A stretch of 64,000 nt of DNA from assembly GCF_001263335.1 (NCBI RefSeq), contig NZ_LGVW01000011.1, forward strand, positions 62,001 to 126,000, read 5' to 3'. Below the pieces are notes generated by a model. That model saw only the letters and a list, made by a program, of their open reading frames with translations, had not been told where the DNA came from and did no database searches. Source of the stretch: Dichelobacter nodosus. GTDB lineage: Bacteria; Pseudomonadota; Gammaproteobacteria; Cardiobacteriales; Cardiobacteriaceae. Position numbers and translations under genes: made by a program. Shown one piece after another: positions 35,219-44,510 of this stretch; the first letter of the stretch is position 1, and every line of letters starts with the position of its first letter.

Positions 35219-35839
35219 ATGAAAGGTCAGCTTTGGATTGTTGCCGCGCCATCGGGCGGCGGTAAAACATCACTCATCGCCGAAACCTGCCGTCAATTGC
35301 CAAAAGTGATCGAATCCGTTTCGCATACCACGCGCGAACAACGCAACGGCGAAATTGAAGGAACGCATTATTATTTTGTGACCAAAGAAACGTTTGCCGC
35401 CATGCGCGCGCAAGGCGATTTTTTAGAATGCGCGGAAGTGTTTCATAATTCGTACGGCACCTCCGCGCAGCAAGTCGATCGATTATTAGCGCAAGGTTAT
35501 GATGTGATTTTATCGATCGATTGGCAGGGAGCGCAGCAAGTGCAAGCAAAACGCGCTGATGTAACGAGTGTTTTTTTATTGCCGCCATCTTTGGCAGCGT
35601 TAAACGAGCGTTTAACCAATCGTGGTCAAGATCGTTCGGAAATTGTGCAACAACGCATGCAAGAAGCAAACGCGCAAATTGCGCATTATGTGGATTTTGA
35701 TTACATCATTATTAATGACGATTTCAATCGCGCGGCAAAAGAATTGCAAGCATTAATCATCGCCTCACGCTTGCAACGTCAACGTTGTGCAGAAGAATTA
35801 GCGCAGTTAGTCGATCAACTCGCCCACGATCATTATTGA
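35219..35839 (+). CDS. gmk: Guanylate kinase
   Basis: 206 residues. Phosphorylates GMP to GDP. P-loop APSGGGKTSLI (about 9-19), then the GMP-binding block VSHTTREQRNGEIEGTHYYF and SYGTSAQQV. The last helix ends LVDQLAHDHY. AAGGAATTTAT precedes the ATG. It is monocistronic and not followed by rpoZ/spoT as it would be in E. coli; yicC, its frequent neighbour, is at 55 kb. Confidence 0.96.
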   Translation: MKGQLWIVAAPSGGGKTSLIAETCRQLPKVIESVSHTTREQRNGEIEGTHYYFVTKETFAAMRAQGDFLECAEVFHNSYGTSAQQVDRLLAQGYDVILSIDWQGAQQVQAKRADVTSVFLLPPSLAALNERLTNRGQDRSEIVQQRMQEANAQIAHYVDFDYIIINDDFNRAAKELQALIIASRLQRQRCAEELAQLVDQLAHDHY

Positions 35840-35881
35840 TATTTTTCAAGCAATAAGCGCTCAATCGTCATAACGCGGCAT

Positions 35882-37669
35882 TTATGTTACATCGATCAAA
35901 GTTACAGGAATAATGCCGCGCAAACTATTGGTTAAAATAATTTTTTCCGCGCGTTGCACATCGAAAGCGGTAAGTTTTTCCTGCAAAATGCGCTCGGCGC
36001 CGATGAGTTCGGGTTGTTCTAAAATCGTTTGCCGCATCACGCCGGCGAGAATATGAAGTTGAAGCGGCGGCGTATACCATTGATGATCAATACATAAAAA
36101 AACGTTGCTGCGTCCGCCTTCCAATAAAAAACCGCTTTGATTGAAAAATAAAGCATCAAACGCGTGATTTTTCACCGCAAACTGCCACGCCGCATCGAAA
36201 ATGCCGCGGTAACTGGTTTTATAACAACGCAAAATATCTTCATCAGGCAACGCGTCAGGATAAAGCAAGCAGCGCGGTGCCGGCGCTTTTTGCGGCAGCG
36301 GATCAATGTTTACCGATAATTTTGCTTTGCTTAATGTGATTTTTAAACGTTGCGGCGCGTCATCTTGTTGCGCGGCTAAACGTTGCAAACGTTCTTTGAG
36401 TTTTACGATATCCACCGTCGGCAAAGAAAGCGCGGCGGCGCTGTTTTTTAAACGCTGCAAATGAGCGTCCAGCCGCAAAACGTTCCCCGATTCCACGCGC
36501 AACGTTTCAAATAAATTGATTTCCGGCGGTAAATTTAAAAAACGGGTTTTCACGCGGCATTCTTCATATTCGCCTTCGGCGCTGCTGTCAATCGTGATGC
36601 CGCCGCCAACGCCAAACCGCGCGATTTGGTTTTGAATGGTAAGCGTACGAATGGCGACGTTTAACACGCTGTGAATGCGTCCATTTGCCAGCGGTTCAAC
36701 ATAACCAATGCTGCCGGTATAAATGCCGCGCGGGCGGTTTTCTAATTGATCGATGATGTGCATTGCCATTTTTTTGGGTGCGCCGGTAATCGAGCCGCAG
36801 GGAAAAGTAGCGCGAATAATATCGCTTAAACCGCAGCCGTAACTCATTTTCGCGCGGATTTTGGTCGTCATTTGCAACACGCTGCCAAACGCCGCAACGT
36901 GAAACGGATTTTCTACGCGTACGCCAAACGGTTCAGCGATTTTAGATAAATCATTGCGCAATAAATCCACGATCATTGCGTTTTCGGCGCGGTTTTTTTC
37001 GTCATGCGCTAATGCATTTTTAGCGGCGGCAACATCGGCAGCGGCGGCAGGTTTTGCCAATGTTCCTTTCATGGGTTCGGTGGTAATTTCTCGACCGTGA
37101 ATGGTTAAAAAACATTCCGGCGATAAACACAAGGTATAACCATCATCAGGGTGATACATCAATGCGGCATACGGCACGGGTTGACGTTGACGCAACCGTT
37201 GATAAAGCAATAGCGGATCACCGGTAAAATGCGCCGTGCGTTCCAACGTGAAATTAATTTGATACACATCGCCTGCCAAAATATGCTGATGAATGCGGTC
37301 AATAAAATCCCGATAATCGTCTTCAGAAACGGAATAATGCGCATCAATAAACATACCTTGCAAAGGATTATCCAAACGGTTAATCGCTTCGTTTAATAAA
37401 TCGGGAATTTGCTGGCGCGTCAGCATATGGCAATCTTGATACCAATCAATGGCGAGCGCGGCGGGTTTTGTGGGCAGACGATAAAGCGCTAAACCCAATT
37501 CATAAGGAATTCTCAAAGTGCAATGCAATCCTTGCTGCCAACCTTGATATAAAAGCGCGTCTAATTGATCGAGTTGTTCGGCGGTGAGCGTATCGCGATG
37601 ATGAAAATGATGATAATGCCGCGCGCGCTCTTCGCAAATGTTATCGAGTAAAGCAAAAGGTGAATTCAT
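35882..37669 (-). CDS. pabB: Fused aminodeoxychorismate synthase component I / aminodeoxychorismate lyase (PabB-PabC)
   Basis: 595 residues. The first part (about 1-370) is a chorismate-utilising PabB: DVYQINFTLERTAHF, GREITTEPMKGTLAKP, MIVDLLRNDLSKIAEPFGV, and the signature FPCGSITGAPKKMAM. A short linker then leads to a class IV aminotransferase-like PabC domain (about 385-595): FETLRVESGNVLRLDAHLQR and LLEGGRSNVFL. Together they make p-aminobenzoate for folate. The fused architecture is known in other bacteria. I chose the ATG at 37669 behind GAAGAA; upstream frame extension to 37720 lacks homology. A pabA glutaminase is not in the window. Confidence 0.93.
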   Translation of the reverse strand: MNSPFALLDNICEERARHYHHFHHRDTLTAEQLDQLDALLYQGWQQGLHCTLRIPYELGLALYRLPTKPAALAIDWYQDCHMLTRQQIPDLLNEAINRLDNPLQGMFIDAHYSVSEDDYRDFIDRIHQHILAGDVYQINFTLERTAHFTGDPLLLYQRLRQRQPVPYAALMYHPDDGYTLCLSPECFLTIHGREITTEPMKGTLAKPAAAADVAAAKNALAHDEKNRAENAMIVDLLRNDLSKIAEPFGVRVENPFHVAAFGSVLQMTTKIRAKMSYGCGLSDIIRATFPCGSITGAPKKMAMHIIDQLENRPRGIYTGSIGYVEPLANGRIHSVLNVAIRTLTIQNQIARFGVGGGITIDSSAEGEYEECRVKTRFLNLPPEINLFETLRVESGNVLRLDAHLQRLKNSAAALSLPTVDIVKLKERLQRLAAQQDDAPQRLKITLSKAKLSVNIDPLPQKAPAPRCLLYPDALPDEDILRCYKTSYRGIFDAAWQFAVKNHAFDALFFNQSGFLLEGGRSNVFLCIDHQWYTPPLQLHILAGVMRQTILEQPELIGAERILQEKLTAFDVQRAEKIILTNSLRGIIPVTLIDVT

Positions 37670-37724
37670 TTCTTCGTGTTTTATAAAAAATCGTCCGATT
37701 ATAACGGCTACCGACGGCAAACGA

Positions 37725-38768
37725 TCAGGAAAATAACGGCTTTTGTGGATCGTTTTCTGCGTTCAATAAAGTCATCAACGGCGCCGGTAATGCCATTTGA
37801 GCGACGGCATCGGGCGCATAAAAATCCGTGGATTTTTGCGTTGTTTGCGCAGTGAGTAAATACATGGATAAATGAAAATGCGTAAAACGGTGCATCATCA
37901 CGGGCGAATCCGACGACGATTGCCACGAAAATCCCTGCGCCGCAATCCACATTTTCGCCTCATGCTCCGTTTCAAACCACGGTAGCGACCATAATCCGCC
38001 CCAAATGCCACGACGGGCGCGTTTTTGCAAATAAATTTCACCGTCATCATTGCGACATAACACAAAATAACCATTCCGCGCGGGCGGCGCTTTTTTCGGT
38101 TTACGCCGCGGCAACTGCATTTGTTGTTGATTTTTTAACGCATAACAATCGGTTTTTACCGGACAATCTGCGCATTTTGGGCGCGCACGCGTACAAATCA
38201 AACTACCCAAATCCATTAAACCTTGCGTATAACTGCGCAAATCGTCGGCAGCATCAGGCAATAAAGCTTCCGCCAGCGTCCATAATTGCTGCTGCGTTTT
38301 GGGCGCTTCAATAAAATCCAAAATACCGTGATGACGCGTTAACACGCGGCGCACGTTGCCGTCACAAATCGCTTCTTTTTTTCCAAACGCAAAAACACAA
38401 ATTGCCGCTGCCGTTGAACGTCCCACGCCTTTTAATTGTTCTAATTGCGCGCGCGTGTTAGGCAATTGACCGTTTAATTGATGAACAACGTATTGCGCCG
38501 CGGCATGCAAATTGCGCGCGCGAGCGTAATAACCCAATCCGCGCCACAAAAATAATACTTCTTCTTCCGGCGCCGCTGCCAAAGTGTCAATATCGGGAAA
38601 ACGCGCGATAAAACGTTGAAAATAAGGAATTACGGTGACAACTTGCGTTTGTTGCAACATAATTTCAGACAACCAAACGTGATAAGGATTGCAGTTTTGC
38701 CACGGCAACTCATGCCGCCCAAAAGTGCGTTGCCACGAAATCAAACGAGCAGAAAATGAAGCGTTCAA
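37725..38768 (-). CDS. mutY: A/G-specific adenine DNA glycosylase MutY (TTG start)
   Basis: 347 residues. Removes adenine mispaired with 8-oxoguanine. The helix-hairpin-helix block LEQLKGVGRSTAAAICVFAFG is followed by the catalytic region DGNVRRVLTRHHGI. The [4Fe-4S] ligands are in C-TRARPK-C-AD-C-PVKTD-C, and a C-terminal NUDIX-like domain recognises 8-oxoG. No ATG fits; the TTG at 38768 has GAGGAAC upstream, and MNASFSARLISWQRTFGRHE aligns with the N-terminus of E. coli MutY, so TTG is the likely start. Confidence 0.95.
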   Translation of the reverse strand: MNASFSARLISWQRTFGRHELPWQNCNPYHVWLSEIMLQQTQVVTVIPYFQRFIARFPDIDTLAAAPEEEVLFLWRGLGYYARARNLHAAAQYVVHQLNGQLPNTRAQLEQLKGVGRSTAAAICVFAFGKKEAICDGNVRRVLTRHHGILDFIEAPKTQQQLWTLAEALLPDAADDLRSYTQGLMDLGSLICTRARPKCADCPVKTDCYALKNQQQMQLPRRKPKKAPPARNGYFVLCRNDDGEIYLQKRARRGIWGGLWSLPWFETEHEAKMWIAAQGFSWQSSSDSPVMMHRFTHFHLSMYLLTAQTTQKSTDFYAPDAVAQMALPAPLMTLLNAENDPQKPLFS

Positions 38769-38793
38769 AAAAGTTCCTCAATCAATAATGACG

Positions 38794-39636
38794 TTATTGT
38801 TGCCGATGAAAAATTAAATCGATCACCGCGCTTAATTGTTGCCCGCAATTGGGCAAAGCATTTAATTGCTGCCGCGTGCATTGTTCATGATGCGCGATTA
38901 GAGATTGAATGTTTGCCGGCGAAAAAAAGTTCATATAGGTATTTTTTAATTGCTGCGCATCTTTGCCGGCGGTTTTGCCCAATGTTTGGCTGTCGCTGGT
39001 GGCATCGAGCATATCATCGATAATTTGATAGGCGATGCCGATATGTTCGCCAATCGCGGTTAATTGCGTTTGATAATGCGCGTAATCCGGCGACGGCAGC
39101 GCGCCCAAATGCAACGCGGCGGTGAGGAGGGCGCCGGTTTTTTTTTGATGAATGATTTGCAATTTTTGCACGTCAATTGCGGTGCCGGTATAAATCATAT
39201 CCAAACTTTGTCCGCACACCATCGCGCCCGCAGCAGCGCTCAAACAACGAATTTGCGCCAAACCATTTTTTTCATCGCGCGCCAATAATGCAAACGCCAA
39301 CGTATTAAGCGCATCGCCGGCTAAAATCGCGGTTGCCTCATCGAAAGCTTTATGACAACTGGCTTTACCGCGGCGCAAATCATCATTATCCATCGCCGGC
39401 AAATCATCATGAATCAGCGAATAAGCATGAATGCATTCAAGCGCGCAGGCGGCGTTATCAACCAGCGACAACGGCAAAGAAAAATCTTCTGCAACGGCAT
39501 AAATCAATGCCGCCCGCAAACGTTTGCCGGCGTTTAATGTGCTGTAGCGCATGGCTTTTGTCAGTAGGCTTTCATCATGCGGCAACGCGCGTTCCAAAGC
39601 GTGTTCGACGCGGTCGCGATAATTGTTTAAATTCAT
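38794..39636 (-). CDS. ispA: Farnesyl diphosphate synthase (short-chain polyprenyl synthase)
   Basis: 280 residues, slightly under the usual 295-300. Condenses IPP with DMAPP/GPP to farnesyl diphosphate. The first Asp-rich motif is in HDDLPAMDNDDLRRG and the second in YQIIDDMLDAT. GKRLRAALIYAVAEDF and KTGALLTAALHLGAL are also typical. It lies 25 nt upstream of mutY in the same orientation. xseB and dxs, its usual partners, are absent here. The ATG has only a weak ribosome-binding site. Confidence 0.94.
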   Translation of the reverse strand: MNLNNYRDRVEHALERALPHDESLLTKAMRYSTLNAGKRLRAALIYAVAEDFSLPLSLVDNAACALECIHAYSLIHDDLPAMDNDDLRRGKASCHKAFDEATAILAGDALNTLAFALLARDEKNGLAQIRCLSAAAGAMVCGQSLDMIYTGTAIDVQKLQIIHQKKTGALLTAALHLGALPSPDYAHYQTQLTAIGEHIGIAYQIIDDMLDATSDSQTLGKTAGKDAQQLKNTYMNFFSPANIQSLIAHHEQCTRQQLNALPNCGQQLSAVIDLIFHRQQ

Positions 39637-39660
39637 AAAAATTTCATTAATTTTAGAGTG

Positions 39661-40611
39661 TTATACTTCGCGTTCGGCGCATATTTGCATCATGCTGTTA
39701 AAACGTTCCAGAGAAATATCGCCGCGTTCCAGCGCGCGCTGCACGCCACAATCAGGTTCGTGCTGATGGCTGCAATCGTTAAAACGGCATTCGTGCGTAT
39801 ACTGATGAATTTCTGGAAAACCGGATACGACTTCAGAATGTTGCAAATGAGTGAGCGAAAATCCGCGTACGCCGGGCGTATCGATAATTGCCGTATGAGC
39901 ATCAAGCGGATAACGGCGCGCGTTTCGCGTGGTATGTTGACCAAAACCTCTGGCGGCAGAAACGGCTTGCGTCCAAACGTCAATATCGGGCATTAAATAG
40001 TGAATGAAGCTGGATTTTCCCACGCCTGATTGCCCGCAAATAACGGTTTGTCGCCCCGAAAGCCAATGTGTGAGTTCTTCGAGTCCGGTTTTTTGATAAA
40101 TACTGCCGTAAAACACGCGGTAGCCCAGCTGATGATAAATTGCCAGCCGATTTTCGGCAGCAGCAAAGGTTTGAGCATCGAACAAATCGCTTTTATTGCA
40201 AAAAAAAGCCGGCTCAATATGCGCTTGATGCGCGGCAACGAGAAAACGGTCGAGCAAAGCATTTTGCCAATCGGGCACGGGCGCAAACGTAATTAGCAAT
40301 TGATCGATGTTGCTGGCAACGGGTTTTAGTTTTCCAGCGTGTTGTTTGTATAACGTTTTTTCGCGCGGATAAATGCCTTCTACGATGGCGTGTTGCGGTT
40401 GATCGCGGGTGATTAAAACGCGGTCGTTAACGGCGATGGCGCCGAGTTTTTGCCGCCAATCGGCAGCGAGTATTTCGCCGTGGTCGTCAACAATTAATTG
40501 ATAGCCCAAATGCGCAACGACTAACGCAGCATCGGCGCGGTCGCCGGCGGCTAATTTATTTTGACGGTGATTGTGAATGCGTCGTTGTTGTTGGTGGCTT
40601 AATTTACTCAA
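39661..40611 (-). CDS. rsgA: Ribosome small-subunit-dependent GTPase A (TTG start)
   Basis: 316 residues. Circularly permuted GTPase that checks 30S maturation. An N-terminal OB domain is followed by G4 (CNKSDL), then G1 GQSGVGKSS, G2/G3 (HTTRNARRYP and DTPGVRGF), and a C-terminal zinc-binding CRFNDCSHQHEPDCGV. The start at 40611 is TTG: MSKLSHQQQRRIHNHRQNKL matches the E. coli N-terminus and no nearby ATG fits. It is 6 nt downstream of mlaA. The usual divergent orn gene is not next to it. Confidence 0.96.
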   Translation of the reverse strand: MSKLSHQQQRRIHNHRQNKLAAGDRADAALVVAHLGYQLIVDDHGEILAADWRQKLGAIAVNDRVLITRDQPQHAIVEGIYPREKTLYKQHAGKLKPVASNIDQLLITFAPVPDWQNALLDRFLVAAHQAHIEPAFFCNKSDLFDAQTFAAAENRLAIYHQLGYRVFYGSIYQKTGLEELTHWLSGRQTVICGQSGVGKSSFIHYLMPDIDVWTQAVSAARGFGQHTTRNARRYPLDAHTAIIDTPGVRGFSLTHLQHSEVVSGFPEIHQYTHECRFNDCSHQHEPDCGVQRALERGDISLERFNSMMQICAEREV

Positions 40612-40617
40612 AGACGA

Positions 40618-41370
40618 TTACTCGCTGGTTTCGGGCGCAAAAAGGGCGTCAACATCTTCATTGTTTTCTAACGCTTTGATTGGCGTGCCTAATTGTCCCC
40701 AACGATGTTGTAACCATGTATCGCGTATCATCGTGTAACGATCAGTTGCCGCGCCGGAGATTTGTTTTTCCATGGGTAATAATGCGGCGCGTTTTTGAAT
40801 GGTATCGCTGCCAATCATCGTCCAATAGAGTTTGTCGTTTTCAACGTAGGTAACGAGCGTCATGTAATGATCGGGGATTTTGCTGACGGCATCGCGAACG
40901 GTGGAGGGCCCGAATAAAGGTAAAACTAAATAAGGTCCTGACGGCACGCCATAATGCGCGAGTGTTCCGCCAAAATCGCGGTTAATTTTGGGATTGCCCA
41001 TTGGCGTAGCGACGTCAAAAATGCCACCCAAACCGTATACCGTATTATTAATAACGCGGGCGGTGATGCCGGCGGTTGCTTGTCCGTCTAATTGCAAAAC
41101 GGCGTTGCCCAAAGAGCGCACGTCGTCAATATTGCTGAAAAAATTGTGGATACTTTTGCGAATCGGCTGCGGAACTACGGTTTCATAACCTTTAGCAACG
41201 GGTTTTAATACGGCTTTATCCACGGTTTCATTAAAAGCAAATACTTTGCGGTTAACGGGTTCTAAAGGATCGTGCGCATAACCTTGTTCATCAACGGCGC
41301 TGCTGCACGCGGTTAACAATAATACGGGAGTAATCGCAAATAAAAAATGGCGAAAAGCGGGATTGTTCAT
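40618..41370 (-). CDS. mlaA: Outer-membrane lipid asymmetry lipoprotein MlaA (VacJ)
   Basis: 250 residues. A lipoprotein that removes mislocalised phospholipids from the outer leaflet and hands them to MlaC. Signal with lipobox LTAC (Cys at residue 22), then the family blocks DPLEPVNRKVFAFNETVDKA, FFSNIDDVRSLGNAVLQ, DFGGTLAHYGVPSGPYLVLP and FGPSTVRDAV. AGGAACGCTC precedes the ATG. The other Mla genes (mlaFEDCB) are not in the window, as is usual for mlaA. It follows perM by 58 nt. Confidence 0.96.
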   Translation of the reverse strand: MNNPAFRHFLFAITPVLLLTACSSAVDEQGYAHDPLEPVNRKVFAFNETVDKAVLKPVAKGYETVVPQPIRKSIHNFFSNIDDVRSLGNAVLQLDGQATAGITARVINNTVYGLGGIFDVATPMGNPKINRDFGGTLAHYGVPSGPYLVLPLFGPSTVRDAVSKIPDHYMTLVTYVENDKLYWTMIGSDTIQKRAALLPMEKQISGAATDRYTMIRDTWLQHRWGQLGTPIKALENNEDVDALFAPETSE

Positions 41371-41428
41371 GAGCGTTCCTTGTTTTTAATGCATTGAATA
41401 AATGAGGGTGATGGTTGTTTAGTGGTCA

Positions 41429-42490
41429 TCATAAGCTTGAATCCTTTCGTTGATAAACGTCGCTTTTGAGATAATGTTCTTTCATGGAAATTAAAAAAAC
41501 ATTGATCACGGCAGCGCACGGCAATGCTAATAATACGCCCATAAAGCCAAAAAATTGACCGCCGGTGAGTACGGCAAATAATACGGCTACGGGGTGGAGT
41601 CCGGTTCGATCGCCGACAAATTTGGGCGTTAAAAACATGCCTTCCATCATTTGTCCACAAATAAAAACGGCAGCAATAGCAAAAAGATGCAACCAATCTT
41701 GAAATTGAATCAAAGCAACCAGCGCCGAAATACTCATGCCAACGACCAATCCCAAATACGGCACAAAACTCACCAAACCGGAAAAAAATCCGATGAGAAT
41801 GCCTAAATCAAGACCCACAATCGATAAACCAATGGCATAAATAATGCCCAAACAACACATAACAATAAACTGTCCGCGCAAAAAACCGCCCAAAACTTCG
41901 TCCGATCTTCGCGCGAGCAGACAAATATCGTCGTGATACTTTCTCGGCAATAATGCTTGAAATTTAGCAAGCAATTTATCCCAATCGCGCAAAAGATAAA
42001 AAGTAACAACGGGAATTAAAAAAAGATACATAACGCCCGTTATCACCGCACGCGCGGGCTTTTTCAAAGAACTGAATAAACCATTTAATACTGCCGATGC
42101 GCTTTTAATGTTGTCTTGTAAAAACTTTTGTGCATTATCGGCGTTAATCGTTTCTGGACTGATATCGAATAATTTTTGAATGGTCGGCGTCATCACTTTT
42201 TGCACGTGATTGAGATAATTAGGAACGCGCCCGCTGATTTGGTCGACTTGTTGATCAATCATCGGAATAATCACCAACACGATAACGGCAAAACCAATCA
42301 GCAGCAAAGCAAAAAGCGTTACCACCGCCCACAAACGCGGAATTTTGCAAGCTTCGATTCGATCAACCAAAGGATCGCCCAAATATGCCAACACGGCAGC
42401 AAACAAAAAAGGCGTTAAAACTGGGCTAAGTAAATATAATAAAAAGCCGCTCATCACAAAAACAATGAGCCAAAAAAAACGTTCTTGCAT
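41429..42490 (-). CDS. perM: PerM / AI-2E transporter family permease
   Basis: 353 residues with about seven or eight membrane segments. Family blocks: PFLFAAVLAYLGDPLVDRIE, a periplasmic loop around 75-140, VTFYLLRDWDKL, GQFIVMCCLGIIYAIGLSIVG, ISALVALIQF and FVGDRTGLHPVAVLFAVLTGG with a C-terminal cytoplasmic tail. The substrate of this subgroup is not established; related proteins include Na+/H+ antiporters and AI-2 exporters. I prefer the ATG at 42490 (GAG 7 nt upstream) over a TTG at 42514. Confidence 0.88.
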   Translation of the reverse strand: MQERFFWLIVFVMSGFLLYLLSPVLTPFLFAAVLAYLGDPLVDRIEACKIPRLWAVVTLFALLLIGFAVIVLVIIPMIDQQVDQISGRVPNYLNHVQKVMTPTIQKLFDISPETINADNAQKFLQDNIKSASAVLNGLFSSLKKPARAVITGVMYLFLIPVVTFYLLRDWDKLLAKFQALLPRKYHDDICLLARRSDEVLGGFLRGQFIVMCCLGIIYAIGLSIVGLDLGILIGFFSGLVSFVPYLGLVVGMSISALVALIQFQDWLHLFAIAAVFICGQMMEGMFLTPKFVGDRTGLHPVAVLFAVLTGGQFFGFMGVLLALPCAAVINVFLISMKEHYLKSDVYQRKDSSL

Positions 42491-42624
42491 TCCGTTACTC
42501 GTAGAAAAAGGCAAGTAATTGTAACAGAAAACCCTTATTTTCGGTGCTGCTCCCTATTCAAACGGCGCACCGAAAAAATTGGGTAGATTAATAGATAATA
42601 TATTGAATTAAATAAGGAAAAATA

Positions 42625-43527
42625 ATGAAAAATCTTAAAACCATCGTTGACTGGATTCGCTACGGCGCCAGCGAATTTGCACGGCAATCGCTTTTTTTTG
42701 GTCACGGCACGGATAATCCTTTAGATGAAGCCGCCGCGCTCGTGCTCGGCATTTTGCAGCTTCCTTTTAGTTTAGATGCTTCTTATTGGGGCGCGCATTT
42801 AACCGATAAAGAATGCGCATTATTAGCTGATGCTTTTCGGCGCCGCATTGAAGAACGTTTGCCCGTGCCCTATTTAACGCAGCGCACGTTATACGGCGGT
42901 TATGAATTTTATATTGATGAACGCGCACTTATTCCGCGTTCGCCGATTGCCGAACTCATCGATCGCGGGCTGGCGCCTTATTGGCAAGGCGATGATCCCG
43001 AACGGATTTTGGATTTATGTTGCGGCAGCGGCTGCATCGGCATTTTAGCGAAATATCATTATCCCGACGCCGAAGTGGTGTTAGCCGATATTGACGAACA
43101 AGCGCTTGCGGTCGCAGCCATTAATCTGCAGCGCGCGGCGATGGAAGATGACGGCGTGGAAATCGTTCAAAGCGATATTTTTACTGCCGTCACCGGTACT
43201 TTTGATTGGATTTTATGCAATCCGCCTTATGTTGAAGCAGAAGAGATGACAACGATTGCTGCGGAATATTACCACGAGCCGCGGCAAGCTTTGGTTTCCG
43301 GCGCTGATGGTTTGGATTTGACGCGGCGAATTTTGTCGCAAGCGGCGCATTATTTAAATGATAACGGCGTTTTGATTTTAGAAGTGGGCATGAGTTGGCA
43401 AAATTTGGAACAAGCTTATCCGGAAATTGGTTTTGATTGGGTGGATTTTGAACGCGGCGGCGAGGGCGTTTTTGCTGTGAGTCGCGACGAATTGTTGGCG
43501 TGGCAATGCGCGGGACTTTTATCGTAA
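42625..43527 (+). CDS. prmB: Ribosomal protein L3 N5-glutamine methyltransferase
   Basis: 300 residues. SAM-dependent methylation of a glutamine in 50S protein L3. The catalytic NPPY is in LCNPPYVEAEEM; the SAM-binding motif is ILDLCCGSGCIGIL; RIEERLPVPYLTQRTLYGGYEF and IPRSPIAELI mark PrmB rather than the release-factor enzyme PrmC. TAAGGAAAAATA precedes the ATG. The usual downstream aroC is not present; the next gene converges on it across a terminator. Confidence 0.95.
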   Translation: MKNLKTIVDWIRYGASEFARQSLFFGHGTDNPLDEAAALVLGILQLPFSLDASYWGAHLTDKECALLADAFRRRIEERLPVPYLTQRTLYGGYEFYIDERALIPRSPIAELIDRGLAPYWQGDDPERILDLCCGSGCIGILAKYHYPDAEVVLADIDEQALAVAAINLQRAAMEDDGVEIVQSDIFTAVTGTFDWILCNPPYVEAEEMTTIAAEYYHEPRQALVSGADGLDLTRRILSQAAHYLNDNGVLILEVGMSWQNLEQAYPEIGFDWVDFERGGEGVFAVSRDELLAWQCAGLLS

Positions 43528-43531
43528 AAAA

Positions 43532-43561
43532 CAAAATGGCGCCAAGCAATTGACGCCATAA
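43532..43561 (-). terminator. Terminator between prmB and the puuD-like gene
   Basis: ATGGCG (43536-43541) pairs with CGCCAT (43554-43559) around a 12-nt loop. On the minus strand the stem is followed by a T-rich tract (TTTTGTTTTTT), so it best serves the puuD-like gene; the plus-strand tail is weaker. Confidence 0.65.
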
Positions 43562-43580
43562 AATTATTTAAAACAATAGA

Positions 43581-44306
43581 TTAACGATTTTGTATCGCGG
43601 CAAAAAAGCGTTCAAAAATATAACGCGATAGCAAACGAACGCCGCTATTGAATTCTGGGTGCCATTGCACGCCCAACATAAAACGATGTTCCGGCAAACT
43701 GATCGCTTCCATCATGCCGTCGCTCGCACTGGCTTCTAAAAAAAGCGCCGGCGCCAGTTTATCAATGGCTTGTTGATGCAGCGAATTGACCATGGCAGTG
43801 GTACCGAAATCCGCCAAAATGCCGCCGCGATGAATGCAAATATCATGCACTTCTTGATATTGCACCGCCAAAGGATCGGTTTCATTTTCTAAATGCGGCA
43901 AATAATATTGTTCTTTTTTGCGCCAATCGGGCGTTAACGTGCCGCCAAAAAAAACGTTCATTTCCTGATGCCCGCGGCAAATCGCTAAAAGCGGCAAATC
44001 ATGATCTCTTGCATAAGCTAAAAGATGAAAACTTAAGGTGTCACGCCCTAAATCAGAATGGGGTTCGGCGTGGGTTGCGTGATAATGAAAAGGACTGACG
44101 TTACTGGCGCTACCCGTTAATAAAATGCCGTCTAATTGCGCAAATAACTGATCCCGCTGCGCGCAATGATTGAGTTGTTGCGGCAATAAAATGGGAATGC
44201 CGCCGGCTTCAACGATGGCGTTAATGTAGCTGTCATGCGCTTCTTGAATGCCGTAATTTGCTAATGTTTTGTGGCAACAAATAATGCCAATTAAGGGTTG
44301 TGTCAT
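43581..44306 (-). CDS. Peptidase C26 family gamma-glutamyl hydrolase (PuuD-like)
   Basis: 241 residues, a class I glutamine amidotransferase-like hydrolase. The nucleophile cysteine is in LAICRGHQEMN; the catalytic His-Glu pair is in VQWHPEF. DGILLTGSASNVSPFHY is a PuuD-type block. PuuD releases GABA from gamma-glutamyl-GABA in putrescine breakdown, but no other puu gene is nearby, so the substrate here is uncertain; related family members cleave other gamma-glutamyl compounds. Single gene, divergent from nhaC. Confidence 0.85.
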   Translation of the reverse strand: MTQPLIGIICCHKTLANYGIQEAHDSYINAIVEAGGIPILLPQQLNHCAQRDQLFAQLDGILLTGSASNVSPFHYHATHAEPHSDLGRDTLSFHLLAYARDHDLPLLAICRGHQEMNVFFGGTLTPDWRKKEQYYLPHLENETDPLAVQYQEVHDICIHRGGILADFGTTAMVNSLHQQAIDKLAPALFLEASASDGMMEAISLPEHRFMLGVQWHPEFNSGVRLLSRYIFERFFAAIQNR

Positions 44307-44510
44307 CGCTCTGCCTGTTCTTTGAAAAGAGGAAATTCTAACCGAATTTTTTCTTCAAAACGCGGAAAAAATCGTCATAAAAATTTTTAACATCATAGGT
44401 ATAGCATCTTTCAAAGAATTCATGTTTAATATGCAGCCTTTTTTTTGCACCATAAAGGGTTTCTTTCATTTTTTATGAAGTTTTTGAGTTAATCTGCGCA
44501 AGGAGTTGAC

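Noticed and set aside
41367-41696. Arg/Cys-rich ORF between mlaA and perM
   Set aside because: Lies inside perM in another frame, without ribosome-binding site or family features.
43581-44306. Putrescine (puu) catabolic locus
   Set aside because: Only a single PuuD-like hydrolase is present; no puuA, puuB or puuC nearby, so no symbol was given.
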